This document shows, piece by piece, positions 1 to 5,863 of a DNA stretch of 14,309 bases (position 1 is the first letter of the stretch; the number at the start of each line of letters is the position of its first letter). Below the pieces are notes generated by a model. It did no database searches. It saw nothing but the letters and a program-made list of their open reading frames with translations, and was not told the origin of the DNA. The DNA is from an uncultured Bacteroidota bacterium (lineage in GTDB: Bacteria; Bacteroidota; Bacteroidia; Chitinophagales; Chitinophagaceae), in assembly GCA_903912405.1 (NCBI GenBank), contig CAIWHF010000042.1:1-14309 (forward strand), given 5' to 3'. Position numbers and translations under genes: made by a program.

Positions 1-41
1 CAGACAAAACGCTTACCCAACAAATTAGCATTCAAAAATAA
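1..41 (+). pseudogene. Mirror copy of the YHYH gene 3' end (partial)
   Basis: Read from base 3 on the plus strand, the sequence encodes DKTLTQQISIQK and then TAA at 39-41. This is identical to the C-terminus of the minus-strand YHYH/T9SS protein. It is either the end of a second, convergent gene copy cut by the window edge or a product of a fold-back artefact. It is not evidence of a separate gene unless flanking sequence confirms it. Confidence 0.5.
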
Positions 42-55
42 GTTGACGCATAAAT

Positions 56-87
56 AAAAAAGCCCCGAAATATTTCGGGGCTTTTTT
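56..87. terminator. Bidirectional rho-independent terminator
   Basis: A perfect inverted repeat has a GC-rich stem (AGCCCCGAAAT paired with ATTTCGGGGCT), flanked by six A on one side and six T on the other. It starts about 15 bases beyond the stop of the minus-strand YHYH gene and would end the transcript of the mbnP/mbnH/YHYH region. Its symmetry lets it act in both directions. Confidence 0.85.
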
Positions 88-101
88 ATTTATGCGTCAA
101 C

Positions 102-1439
102 TTATTTTTGAATGCTAATTTGTTGGGTAAGCGTTTTGTCTGCTTGAACAATTTGTAGCACGTAAATACCTGCATAATAAGTTTTGGTATCAAAATATGC
201 GATTGTTGTACCAGGATAAATAATTTTTCGGTCCATTAATTTTCCCTGTAAGTCGTATAGGTTTAATACCACTTCTGTTTTGGTGAGATCGTTCAATTGC
301 ACAACTAGTAAATCGGAACTTGGATTTGGGAACACCGAAATATCAACAGTGCTTAGTGTGCTAGCAACGTTGGTTGTTGGGTTATAAGTGGTCGTGGTTT
401 CCGTTATGCTTGTTACTTTAGTTGCTACTTTAGTGCCGTAAAAAGTTGGTCCTACTACATAAGGATAAGCAGAATTCCAATTAGCATCAACCGTTGCAAA
501 ATAGCAATAGATACCATTCGGATATTCGGGTGTTTTACAAATACGTCCATTATGTTCATCTAAATAATCGGTTTGACCCGCACTAGGCGCTATATATTCA
601 TAATCTTCTTTAAACAAACCTAAAGGATAAGTGCTGTTGATAGCCGGTCCATTGGTTCTGCTAGTCATACTTGTTTTTAATCGATAAGAAGATTTCATCC
701 GGGTGATGCCCCCTGTAGCATCTAAGTTTTTATAGGCATACGCTCCATAAATTGGGAAGCCATCATAGGCATAACCAATTAATGGGGAATGTTTGCTGCT
801 ATCAATTACATATAAGCCATCGGCATTATAGAGATTACAAACAGTGGAAATAACATTCAAATCTAATTTAAACGCACTTGGATTTTGATGATGATGGTAA
901 TTGCCCATAGCAGGATGTCCTTTCGCGCAATCAAATCCTCCGCGCTCTGCTACTATAGCATCTCTATTCCATAAGCCGTCGCCCATGCAAGGTGGTTGTA
1001 TGGGTCCGCCACATAATTTTTGTTGTGCATTATTCCAAGAAACGCCATCTCGATAATCGAAAAGGGCTACGCCATTTATAAACACACCAATATTTCCCCC
1101 AGTTGTAGCAATTGGATTACCCGTATTTTGAGTTGGGGTTAAGGGAAATTTAAAAATTGCATTTTGATTGCTTGCCAAAGAAGGGTTGCCATCTAAAAAT
1201 GGTCCGGTAACATAGGCCGGAATACCAGAGGTACTTATATACACACTAGTACTAGAATATTGCACGGTTTGCACATTTGCAGGCGTAGTATCTTGTATGG
1301 CGGTGGAATTGCCACTCACATAATGGCGACCTAAAATATTGGTCGTGTTACGCAACCAAGTAGTAATAATCGGATTGGTTTGAGCGGTTGCTTGAAGGGC
1401 AAGTAATATACTCAGACAAATAAGTAGTTGTTTTTTCAT
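102..1439 (-). CDS. Secreted YHYH-domain protein with T9SS type A sorting domain
   Basis: The protein has 445 residues. A signal peptide (about 1-20, MKKQLLICLSILLALQATAQ) sends it to the periplasm. The central part (about 110-335) matches the YHYH family: MGNYHHHQNP at 178-187, GYAYDGFPIYG at 222-232, LDEHNGR at 293-299 and YPNGIYCYFAT at 306-316. Several cysteines (143, 151, 171, 201, 301, 312) could form disulfides. Residues about 367-445, beginning VDISVFPNPSSD, form a T9SS type A sorting domain, so the protein is likely exported to the surface or medium. The YHYH domain has no firmly established activity; its clustered histidines suggest metal binding (inference). It is the last gene of the minus-strand run, 59 bp after the MauG/MbnH-like gene and just ahead of a strong terminator. 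The start is the ATG directly before the signal peptide. Domain call firm, function open. Confidence 0.88.
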   Translation of the reverse strand: MKKQLLICLSILLALQATAQTNPIITTWLRNTTNILGRHYVSGNSTAIQDTTPANVQTVQYSSTSVYISTSGIPAYVTGPFLDGNPSLASNQNAIFKFPLTPTQNTGNPIATTGGNIGVFINGVALFDYRDGVSWNNAQQKLCGGPIQPPCMGDGLWNRDAIVAERGGFDCAKGHPAMGNYHHHQNPSAFKLDLNVISTVCNLYNADGLYVIDSSKHSPLIGYAYDGFPIYGAYAYKNLDATGGITRMKSSYRLKTSMTSRTNGPAINSTYPLGLFKEDYEYIAPSAGQTDYLDEHNGRICKTPEYPNGIYCYFATVDANWNSAYPYVVGPTFYGTKVATKVTSITETTTTYNPTTNVASTLSTVDISVFPNPSSDLLVVQLNDLTKTEVVLNLYDLQGKLMDRKIIYPGTTIAYFDTKTYYAGIYVLQIVQADKTLTQQISIQK

Positions 1440-1498
1440 ATGGATTAATTGAATAGTATTAGACGATGATTTGTTTTCTGTGCACGCAATTAAAGTTA

Positions 1499-2518
1499 TT
1501 AATTTTTTAGCATACTTTTTGGAAAAGCATGCTGTGGGTTAAAAATAAAATGCTTATCGCTTAGACATAATAAAAAAGATATAATATCTACTTGATCATT
1601 GGCATTTAGGGGTAAAGGATTATGTAATCGTTTGTCGGTATTGGCTTGCATGGCGTGTGCACTTGCATAAAATCGCAGCACGTCTTTTAGCGAAGCATAC
1701 CGACCATCATGCATATAAGGCGCTGTAAATTCGATATTGCGCAAAGAGGGCACTTTAAATTTTAAAAGATCATTGGAGTCTTTTGTTACTCGATATCTTC
1801 CTAAATCATGCAAGTGCTGATCTTCGCCAATGCCATTATTTACAAATTCATAATTGGTAAATAAGGGCTCTTGATGGCAATTAGCACAATGTTTTTGAAA
1901 GAGTAGGTAGCCTTTTTTTTCTTGTTGGCTAAAAGATGCTTTGCCACGCATTACACTGTCGTATTTGCTTTCAGCACTTACTAAGCTTAGCAGAAATTGC
2001 GCCATAGCTTTTAAGAATTGTGCTCCGCTGATATGGGGTTGATGATATACTTTTTTAAAAAGAATTTTATAAGAGGTATCCGCATTTATTTTTGAGATAA
2101 CATGGTCAAATGCTTCATTCATTTCATTAGAATCACTTATCGGTGCAAGTGCTTGCATATCTAAATGATGAATGGCACCGTCTTGCATAAAGTAGGGCGC
2201 CCAAGCTAAATTAAATAATGCCGGAGCATTTCTAAAGCCTATACGGTCGTAGATACCGTGACTTAATTCGTGATCTACATGAGCAAAAGCATTATAAGGG
2301 CTGTGGCAACTGGCACAGGAAATAGTATTGTTTTTAGATAGTATGGGGTCGTAGAAAAAACGCCTGCCTAAATCAATGATATCTTTTTGCAAGGGATTGC
2401 TGGCAAAATCATATGTCGGTTTCGGAAATTGTTTTGGAAATAATGGTGTAGCGCTTTGATGACTACATAGCCATAGCCAACCCAAACAAATTAGTAGTAT
2501 GCATCCTAGTTTATTCAT
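1499..2518 (-). CDS. MbnH/MauG-like di-heme cytochrome c peroxidase
   Basis: The protein has 339 residues, near the usual size of the family. An N-terminal hydrophobic segment (about 4-18) acts as a signal peptide for the periplasm, where heme is attached. Two c-type heme sites are visible, CASCH at 68-72 and CANCH at 211-215. Other family landmarks are GRRFFYDPILS (51-61), FRNAPALFNLAW (95-106), VPSLRNIEFTAPYMHDGRY (256-274) and a C-terminal helix DIISFLLCLS. Bacterial cytochrome c peroxidase, MauG and MbnH belong to this superfamily. MbnH is the likely class, because the gene overlaps an MbnP-like gene by 8 bp; MbnH oxidises a tryptophan of MbnP. One oddity is Gln112 in FMQDG, where the family normally has Trp (FWDG or MWDG). 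A plain peroxidase role cannot be excluded. The ATG start lies inside the upstream gene's last codons, which suggests coupled translation. Confidence 0.88.
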   Translation of the reverse strand: MNKLGCILLICLGWLWLCSHQSATPLFPKQFPKPTYDFASNPLQKDIIDLGRRFFYDPILSKNNTISCASCHSPYNAFAHVDHELSHGIYDRIGFRNAPALFNLAWAPYFMQDGAIHHLDMQALAPISDSNEMNEAFDHVISKINADTSYKILFKKVYHQPHISGAQFLKAMAQFLLSLVSAESKYDSVMRGKASFSQQEKKGYLLFQKHCANCHQEPLFTNYEFVNNGIGEDQHLHDLGRYRVTKDSNDLLKFKVPSLRNIEFTAPYMHDGRYASLKDVLRFYASAHAMQANTDKRLHNPLPLNANDQVDIISFLLCLSDKHFIFNPQHAFPKSMLKN

Positions 2519-3146
2519 TGCTTATAGAAAAGGATTGAGCAATAAAAGAAGCAATCAAAACGGCTTCAGCACTGGGCGACATGATTTTGTAAACCTTTTG
2601 ACTATTGATCTGTTGCAACAGTTTTAAGAGCTCAAATTGAATGCTGATTTTTTTAGTACTCGTTACATTAAAGCCTAATTGTTGTATAGTGTTGAAAGGA
2701 TATGCATAGCCGCCAATATGCAATTGTAAGGGTTTGTTGTTGGAGGAATGGGTTTCTAGTTTGAAATGGATATAGCCACTTTGCCAAGCCCAATACATAC
2801 CATTTGTAGGATCTAAATCTTTGCCCAAGGCGCCTTTTCGTTGAATGGCGCTATCGATACCCAGGGTAAAACTAAGCGAGTCATAGGGTTTTTTAATGGC
2901 CAAATAATAGGTTGCGTCACTAAGACCATCAATTAAAAAAGCACCTCGTTGGTCGGTATACACCAATTGTTGTTGCTTCCATAATTGAAGCTTGGTGATA
3001 TAATATTTTAAGACTTTTATTTCCACCGTATCCTGATCTAAATATATATACGGAGAAGTACTAGCTTTAGTTTTGAAATGTATTTGTTGACTAAAGCTTT
3101 GTGAACAGCTACACAGGCAAAATAAAAGTAACAGGGACTTTATCAT
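2511..3146 (-). CDS. MbnP-like periplasmic copper-associated protein
   Basis: The protein has 211 residues. A signal peptide (about 1-20) includes LLLLFCLCSC, so lipid attachment at a cysteine is possible though the lipobox is imperfect. The body fits the MbnP-like family: YYITKLQLWKQQQ (48-60), NGMYWAWQSGYIHFKLE (115-131), LHIGGYAYPFNT (142-153) and a C-terminal MSPSAEAVLIASFIAQSF. In characterised MbnP a tryptophan is turned into kynurenine by the partner enzyme MbnH, giving a copper-binding protein. Trp119 and Trp121 in YWAW are the best candidates here and Trp56 is another (inference). Histidines 23, 127, 133 and 143 are possible metal ligands. The start ATG overlaps the upstream sensor's TGA (ATGA) and the stop overlaps the di-heme enzyme's start, so all three are probably made together. 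The family call rests on these motifs and on the neighbour. Confidence 0.82.
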   Translation of the reverse strand: MIKSLLLLFCLCSCSQSFSQQIHFKTKASTSPYIYLDQDTVEIKVLKYYITKLQLWKQQQLVYTDQRGAFLIDGLSDATYYLAIKKPYDSLSFTLGIDSAIQRKGALGKDLDPTNGMYWAWQSGYIHFKLETHSSNNKPLQLHIGGYAYPFNTIQQLGFNVTSTKKISIQFELLKLLQQINSQKVYKIMSPSAEAVLIASFIAQSFSISNE

Positions 3147-3592
3147 TTTTTTGGTCGCTTTGGCTTGCTGAAAAACTTAGGGAAATCTTTTGTAAGTGCA
3201 TCAAATTTTTTTGTTTGATTTGTAGTACACAATTTTCGAATGGCTTTAAAATGAGCCATGAAATTAGCTTCTACTTGTTCTTGTAGGGCACCTAGCGTAT
3301 GAAGATAGGCTTGTTCGCTACTGTCGTTATGGGGCAGGCCATTTAATACATATAATTGTTGTTTGCCACTAATAATTTTTTGCTCAATAGCATCCATTCC
3401 TGCTCTATGTATTTTTATTTCCTTTTCAAAAGCCGCTATTTGTTGTGGATCAAATTGTAACTCATGAATGATGAATTTTTTAAAATCAGGTTTAGGATGG
3501 ATAAAGGTATCTTTTAAGATTGCAAAAAGTAGTAAGAGATTAGCTAATACTAATCCTATAATAATCCATTTTAAGGTATTTATATTTTTCAT
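3143..3592 (-). CDS. Membrane-anchored CpxP/CnrX-like periplasmic metal sensor
   Basis: The protein has 149 residues. One transmembrane segment (about 8-25) is followed by a mostly helical periplasmic domain rich in charged residues. The pattern fkkfIIHELQFDPQQ (about 38-51), IHRAGMDAIEQKI (61-73) and LCTTNQTKKFDAL (121-133) resembles the Spy/CpxP/ZraP and CnrX-type heavy-metal resistance family, in which helical hairpin dimers sense metals or misfolded proteins. His62, Met66, His89, His114 and Cys122 could bind metal (inference). It follows a sigma factor and a small anti-sigma candidate and precedes the MbnP-like gene, with which it shares ATGA. By analogy with CnrY-CnrX-CnrH it would set the activity of the anti-sigma factor. 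No direct metal evidence exists in the sequence. Confidence 0.72.
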   Translation of the reverse strand: MKNINTLKWIIIGLVLANLLLLFAILKDTFIHPKPDFKKFIIHELQFDPQQIAAFEKEIKIHRAGMDAIEQKIISGKQQLYVLNGLPHNDSSEQAYLHTLGALQEQVEANFMAHFKAIRKLCTTNQTKKFDALTKDFPKFFSKPKRPKK

Positions 3593-3606
3593 GCTTTTTA
3601 ATTTTA

Positions 3607-3855
3607 TTAGTATAAAGAGGTGTTGGTCTCAAAAACTGCTATGTAGTTGTTGCTTATTTGTTCATTGTTAAGTTTGTTTCTAGCAATGAATACACTTAGA
3701 CATATCAAAAAAGCACTTGCAACACTTAAAGTAAGATGTTGAATATGGTTAGCTTTATTTTCTTTTTTTTGTATTTGGAGCTTTATTTTTTCTAAAAGTT
3801 CGTTTGGCGCTTCCAATACCTGTATTGTTTTCAATTCGTTTAAATCTATATTCAT
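3607..3855 (-). CDS. Small single-TM probable anti-sigma factor
   Basis: The protein has 82 residues. About 40 cytoplasmic residues (MNIDLNELKTIQVLEAPNEL and onward, with helix-forming IKLQIQKKE) precede one transmembrane segment (about 42-59, LTLSVASAFLICLSVFIA) and a short periplasmic tail. There is no HxxxCxxC zinc motif. The layout matches short CnrY-type anti-sigma factors, which hold the sigma factor with the cytoplasmic helix region. The gene begins 4 bp after the ECF sigma gene and ends 14 bp before the sensor gene. The role is inferred from context and topology; sequence similarity alone would be weak at this length. Confidence 0.68.
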   Translation of the reverse strand: MNIDLNELKTIQVLEAPNELLEKIKLQIQKKENKANHIQHLTLSVASAFLICLSVFIARNKLNNEQISNNYIAVFETNTSLY

Positions 3856-3859
3856 AAGC

Positions 3860-4378
3860 TTATTTTAAATCATTTTTTTCTAACAATTGGTTTAAATTCT
3901 TTTTTGCTCGGTGCAAATGAGATTCAACAGATTTGCTACTTATATTCATAATGATGGCAATTTCTTTAATCGACTTTTGCTCAATTTTTGATAAAATAAT
4001 ACTAGTTTTTTGGTTTGGGGGCAATTCATTTAAACAAGCAAGAATACCTTGCACTTTTTCTTTTTGTTCCAAAACAATACCCGGATGAATAGGGTCTTTT
4101 GCTACCGCTGTTCCATCTTGAAATAGATCTAATGAAAAAACGGAGGCCCATCTTTTTTTTCTTTTCTTTGCTTTTAAATAATCCAGCGATTTATTGATGG
4201 TAATTCTATAAATCCAAGTTTTTATACTCGCTTCGTTTCTAAAATTATCTTTGGCAAAGTGCACACTTACAAAAACATCTTGGCATATCTCTTCTGCTTC
4301 CTCTCGGTTTTGAACATAATGAAGCGCATGGTTGTAAACCATGACTTTATATTGGTTAAAAAGTTCTGCTACGTCCAA
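3860..4378 (-). CDS. ECF-type RNA polymerase sigma factor
   Basis: The protein has 172 residues, typical of ECF sigma factors. Region 2 spans about 4-75 (LFNQYKVMVYNHALHYV, REEAEEICQDVFVSVH, TWIYRITINKSLDYLK) and binds the -10 element. Region 4 spans about 110-168 (LNELPPNQKTSIILSKIEQ, SIKEIAIIMNISSKSVESHL), a helix-turn-helix for the -35 element. No extra C-terminal domain is present. The start is a TTG at 4378-4376; the first internal ATG (Met13) would cut into region 2. An AGAGGA ribosome-binding site ends 6 bases before the TTG. The gene follows yraN by 20 bp and precedes a probable anti-sigma gene by 4 bp. It likely drives its own operon, but its promoter sequence could not be identified here. 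Confidence 0.92.
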   Translation of the reverse strand: MDVAELFNQYKVMVYNHALHYVQNREEAEEICQDVFVSVHFAKDNFRNEASIKTWIYRITINKSLDYLKAKKRKKRWASVFSLDLFQDGTAVAKDPIHPGIVLEQKEKVQGILACLNELPPNQKTSIILSKIEQKSIKEIAIIMNISSKSVESHLHRAKKNLNQLLEKNDLK

Positions 4379-4384
4379 TCTAAT

Positions 4385-4390
4385 TCCTCT
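4385..4390 (-). promoter_or_regulatory. Shine-Dalgarno site deciding the TTG start of the ECF sigma gene
   Basis: On the minus strand this reads AGAGGA, 6 bases before TTG at 4378-4376. Bacteroidota genes often lack such a site, so its presence supports the rare TTG start and suggests a deliberate translation rate (inference). Confidence 0.6.
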
Positions 4391-4398
4391 TTTTGTGT

Positions 4399-4773
4399 TT
4401 ATCCATAATAAGCATCTTCATAATGGACGATTTCTGTTTCCGAATCCTTCACATTTTTAATTTTTAAAGCTACACTTATTATGTCAAACTGTATACGTTC
4501 ATAATTGGTATACTGTTCTATGAAGGCCTGAGCGGCTAAAAAAAGAAGTTGCCATTTTTTAGTAGTCACCGCTTCCTCTGGGTATCCAAATTTAGTGCTG
4601 CGCCTTGTTTTTACTTCTATAAACACCAACACGTCCTTATGTTTAGCAATAATATCTATTTCTTTATGTTGGGCTCTCCAATTGGTGGTTAGTATTATAT
4701 AGCCTTTCTTTATTAAATATTCTTTGGCTATTTGCTCTCCAACTGCACCGGTTTTTGTATTTTTGTGGCTCAT
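4399..4773 (-). CDS. YraN family (UPF0102) putative endonuclease
   Basis: The protein has 124 residues, the usual size of the family. It has the restriction-endonuclease-like fold pattern: GAVGEQIAKEYLIKKGY (9-25, Glu13), NWRAQHKEIDIIA (31-43, Glu38 and Asp40) and VFIEVKTRRSTKFG (50-63, Glu53 and Lys55), which together give the E-(E/D)xD-ExK set. The C-terminal part (KKWQLLFLAAQAFI) is also typical. The exact role is not established; members are predicted nucleases related to Holliday junction resolvases. It is divergent from the phosphosugar isomerase gene, with only 21 bp between start codons. It lies 20 bp ahead of the sigma gene, so the two may share a transcript. Confidence 0.93.
   Translation of the reverse strand: MSHKNTKTGAVGEQIAKEYLIKKGYIILTTNWRAQHKEIDIIAKHKDVLVFIEVKTRRSTKFGYPEEAVTTKKWQLLFLAAQAFIEQYTNYERIQFDIISVALKIKNVKDSETEIVHYEDAYYG
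4758..4765 (+). promoter_or_regulatory. Candidate -7 box (TATTTTTG) for the phosphosugar isomerase gene
   Basis: TATTTTTG fits the Bacteroidota -7 consensus TAnnTTTG exactly. Transcription would start near 4769-4771, leaving a leader of about 25 bases before the ATG at 4795. A TTG at 4732-4734 is a possible -33 element, though the 23-bp spacing is long. The box lies inside the first codons of the divergent yraN gene. Confidence 0.45.
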
Positions 4774-4794
4774 TCAACTGTAAATTTTAAAATA

Positions 4795-5781
4795 ATGAAA
4801 CAACTCGTAGTTAATTTTACAAAACAATTAGCAGAAGCTATTGCCATAGGAAACAAACAGACCTTTAAAACTAAAAAAAATAATTTTCATAACATAGTTT
4901 TATCTGGTTTAGGTGGTAGCGGAATTGGTGGTTCCATCACCCAAAATTATATTGCAGACAGCTGTTCTATCCCTTTTATTGTAAATAAAGATTACTTTCT
5001 ACCTTCTTTCGTAAACAACAAATCGCTTGTTATTATCTCTTCATATTCAGGTAATACAGAAGAAACCTTAGCGGCTATGCAACAAGCAATTAAGATGAAA
5101 GCAACGATTATTTGTATTACATCGGGTGGTAAAGTGGAAGAATTAGCTAAAAAACATAATTTAGATTGCGTTATTATTCCTTCCGGAATGCCGCCGCGTT
5201 CTTGTTTGGGCTATTCTATGGTACAAGTATTATATGCCTTAAACCATTTAGGGTATGTAAAAAAATCTTTTGAAAAAGACTTGAAAGCAGCTATTGCTTT
5301 ATTAACTAAGGAGTCTAAAGCCATTCAAAAAGAAGCAAAAACAATTGCTAAAAAATTAATAAATAAAATGCCGATTATTTATGCTGCAGCTGATTTTGAA
5401 GGCGTAGCAGTTCGTTTTCGTCAGCAAATCAATGAAAATGGCAAAATGCTTTGTTGGCATCATGTAATACCAGAAATGAATCATAACGAATTGGTTGGTT
5501 GGAGAAAGAAAGATCCTAATCAAGCCGTTGTTTTGCTTCGTAATACTACCGATTACAAACGTACGCAAATGCGAATGGAAATCAACAAAGAAGTATTTAA
5601 ACAATACACCAAAACGATTATAGAAATTCACTCTAAAGGTAAAAGCTATTTAGAGCGAGCGTTTTATTTAATTCACCTTACCGACTTTATTTCAGTTGAC
5701 CTAGCGGAATTAAACAAATTAGATCCTACAGAAGTAAAAGTTATTGATTACTTAAAAGGTGCTTTAGCAAAAGCTAAATAA
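4795..5781 (+). CDS. Bifunctional phosphoglucose/phosphomannose isomerase
   Basis: The protein has 328 residues from the ATG at 4795. An in-frame extension back to 4732 would run into the divergent yraN gene and add residues foreign to the family. The first SIS domain has GLGGSGIGG (38-46) and SYSGNTEE (83-90), the phosphosugar-binding loops. MPPRSCLGYS (132-141) and the later segment NENGKMLCWHHVIPEMNHNE are hallmarks of the bifunctional family; HNE carries catalytic residues. The enzyme interconverts glucose-6-P or mannose-6-P with fructose-6-P in the cytoplasm (EC 5.3.1.9 and 5.3.1.8), linking glycolysis to mannose-derived sugars. It is followed by a strong terminator, so it is likely a single-gene unit. 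Confidence 0.93.
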   Translation: MKQLVVNFTKQLAEAIAIGNKQTFKTKKNNFHNIVLSGLGGSGIGGSITQNYIADSCSIPFIVNKDYFLPSFVNNKSLVIISSYSGNTEETLAAMQQAIKMKATIICITSGGKVEELAKKHNLDCVIIPSGMPPRSCLGYSMVQVLYALNHLGYVKKSFEKDLKAAIALLTKESKAIQKEAKTIAKKLINKMPIIYAAADFEGVAVRFRQQINENGKMLCWHHVIPEMNHNELVGWRKKDPNQAVVLLRNTTDYKRTQMRMEINKEVFKQYTKTIIEIHSKGKSYLERAFYLIHLTDFISVDLAELNKLDPTEVKVIDYLKGALAKAK

Positions 5782-5796
5782 CAACTACAACCTGAT

Positions 5797-5839
5797 AAAT
5801 GCCCAAAACATGCTTGTTTTGGGCATTTTCTTTTTTTTA
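5797..5839 (+). terminator. Rho-independent terminator after the isomerase gene
   Basis: A 14-bp perfect stem (AAATGCCCAAAACA paired with TGTTTTGGGCATTT) closes a TGCT loop and is followed by a T-rich run at 5826-5838. It lies 16 bases after the isomerase stop and separates it from dnaG. Confidence 0.9.
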
Positions 5840-5851
5840 AGAGAATAAATG

Positions 5852-5859
5852 TAATTTAG
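5852..5859 (+). promoter_or_regulatory. Weak -7-like box (TAATTTAG) ahead of dnaG
   Basis: TAATTTAG differs from TAnnTTTG at one base and ends 4 bases before the GTG start. If used, the dnaG transcript would have almost no leader. One mismatch in AT-rich DNA can arise by chance. Confidence 0.25.
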
Positions 5860-5863
5860 TGTT

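Larger units (their letters stand above)
1..142. repeat. Perfect 142-bp palindrome at the left edge
   Basis: Bases 1-71 are the exact reverse complement of 72-142: each base n pairs with base 143-n without a mismatch. The centre is a terminator hairpin, and the right arm includes the last 13 codons and stop of the YHYH gene. The left arm therefore carries the same 3' end on the plus strand. The arm runs to base 1, so its true length is unknown. It may be a fold-back artefact at a contig end or a real inverted duplication; the lack of any mismatch favours the artefact (inference). Confidence 0.95.

Noticed and set aside
4732..4794. N-terminal extension of the isomerase to 4732
   Set aside because: It would overlap the divergent yraN start region, and the added residues do not match the family; the ATG at 4795 fits the usual N-terminus.
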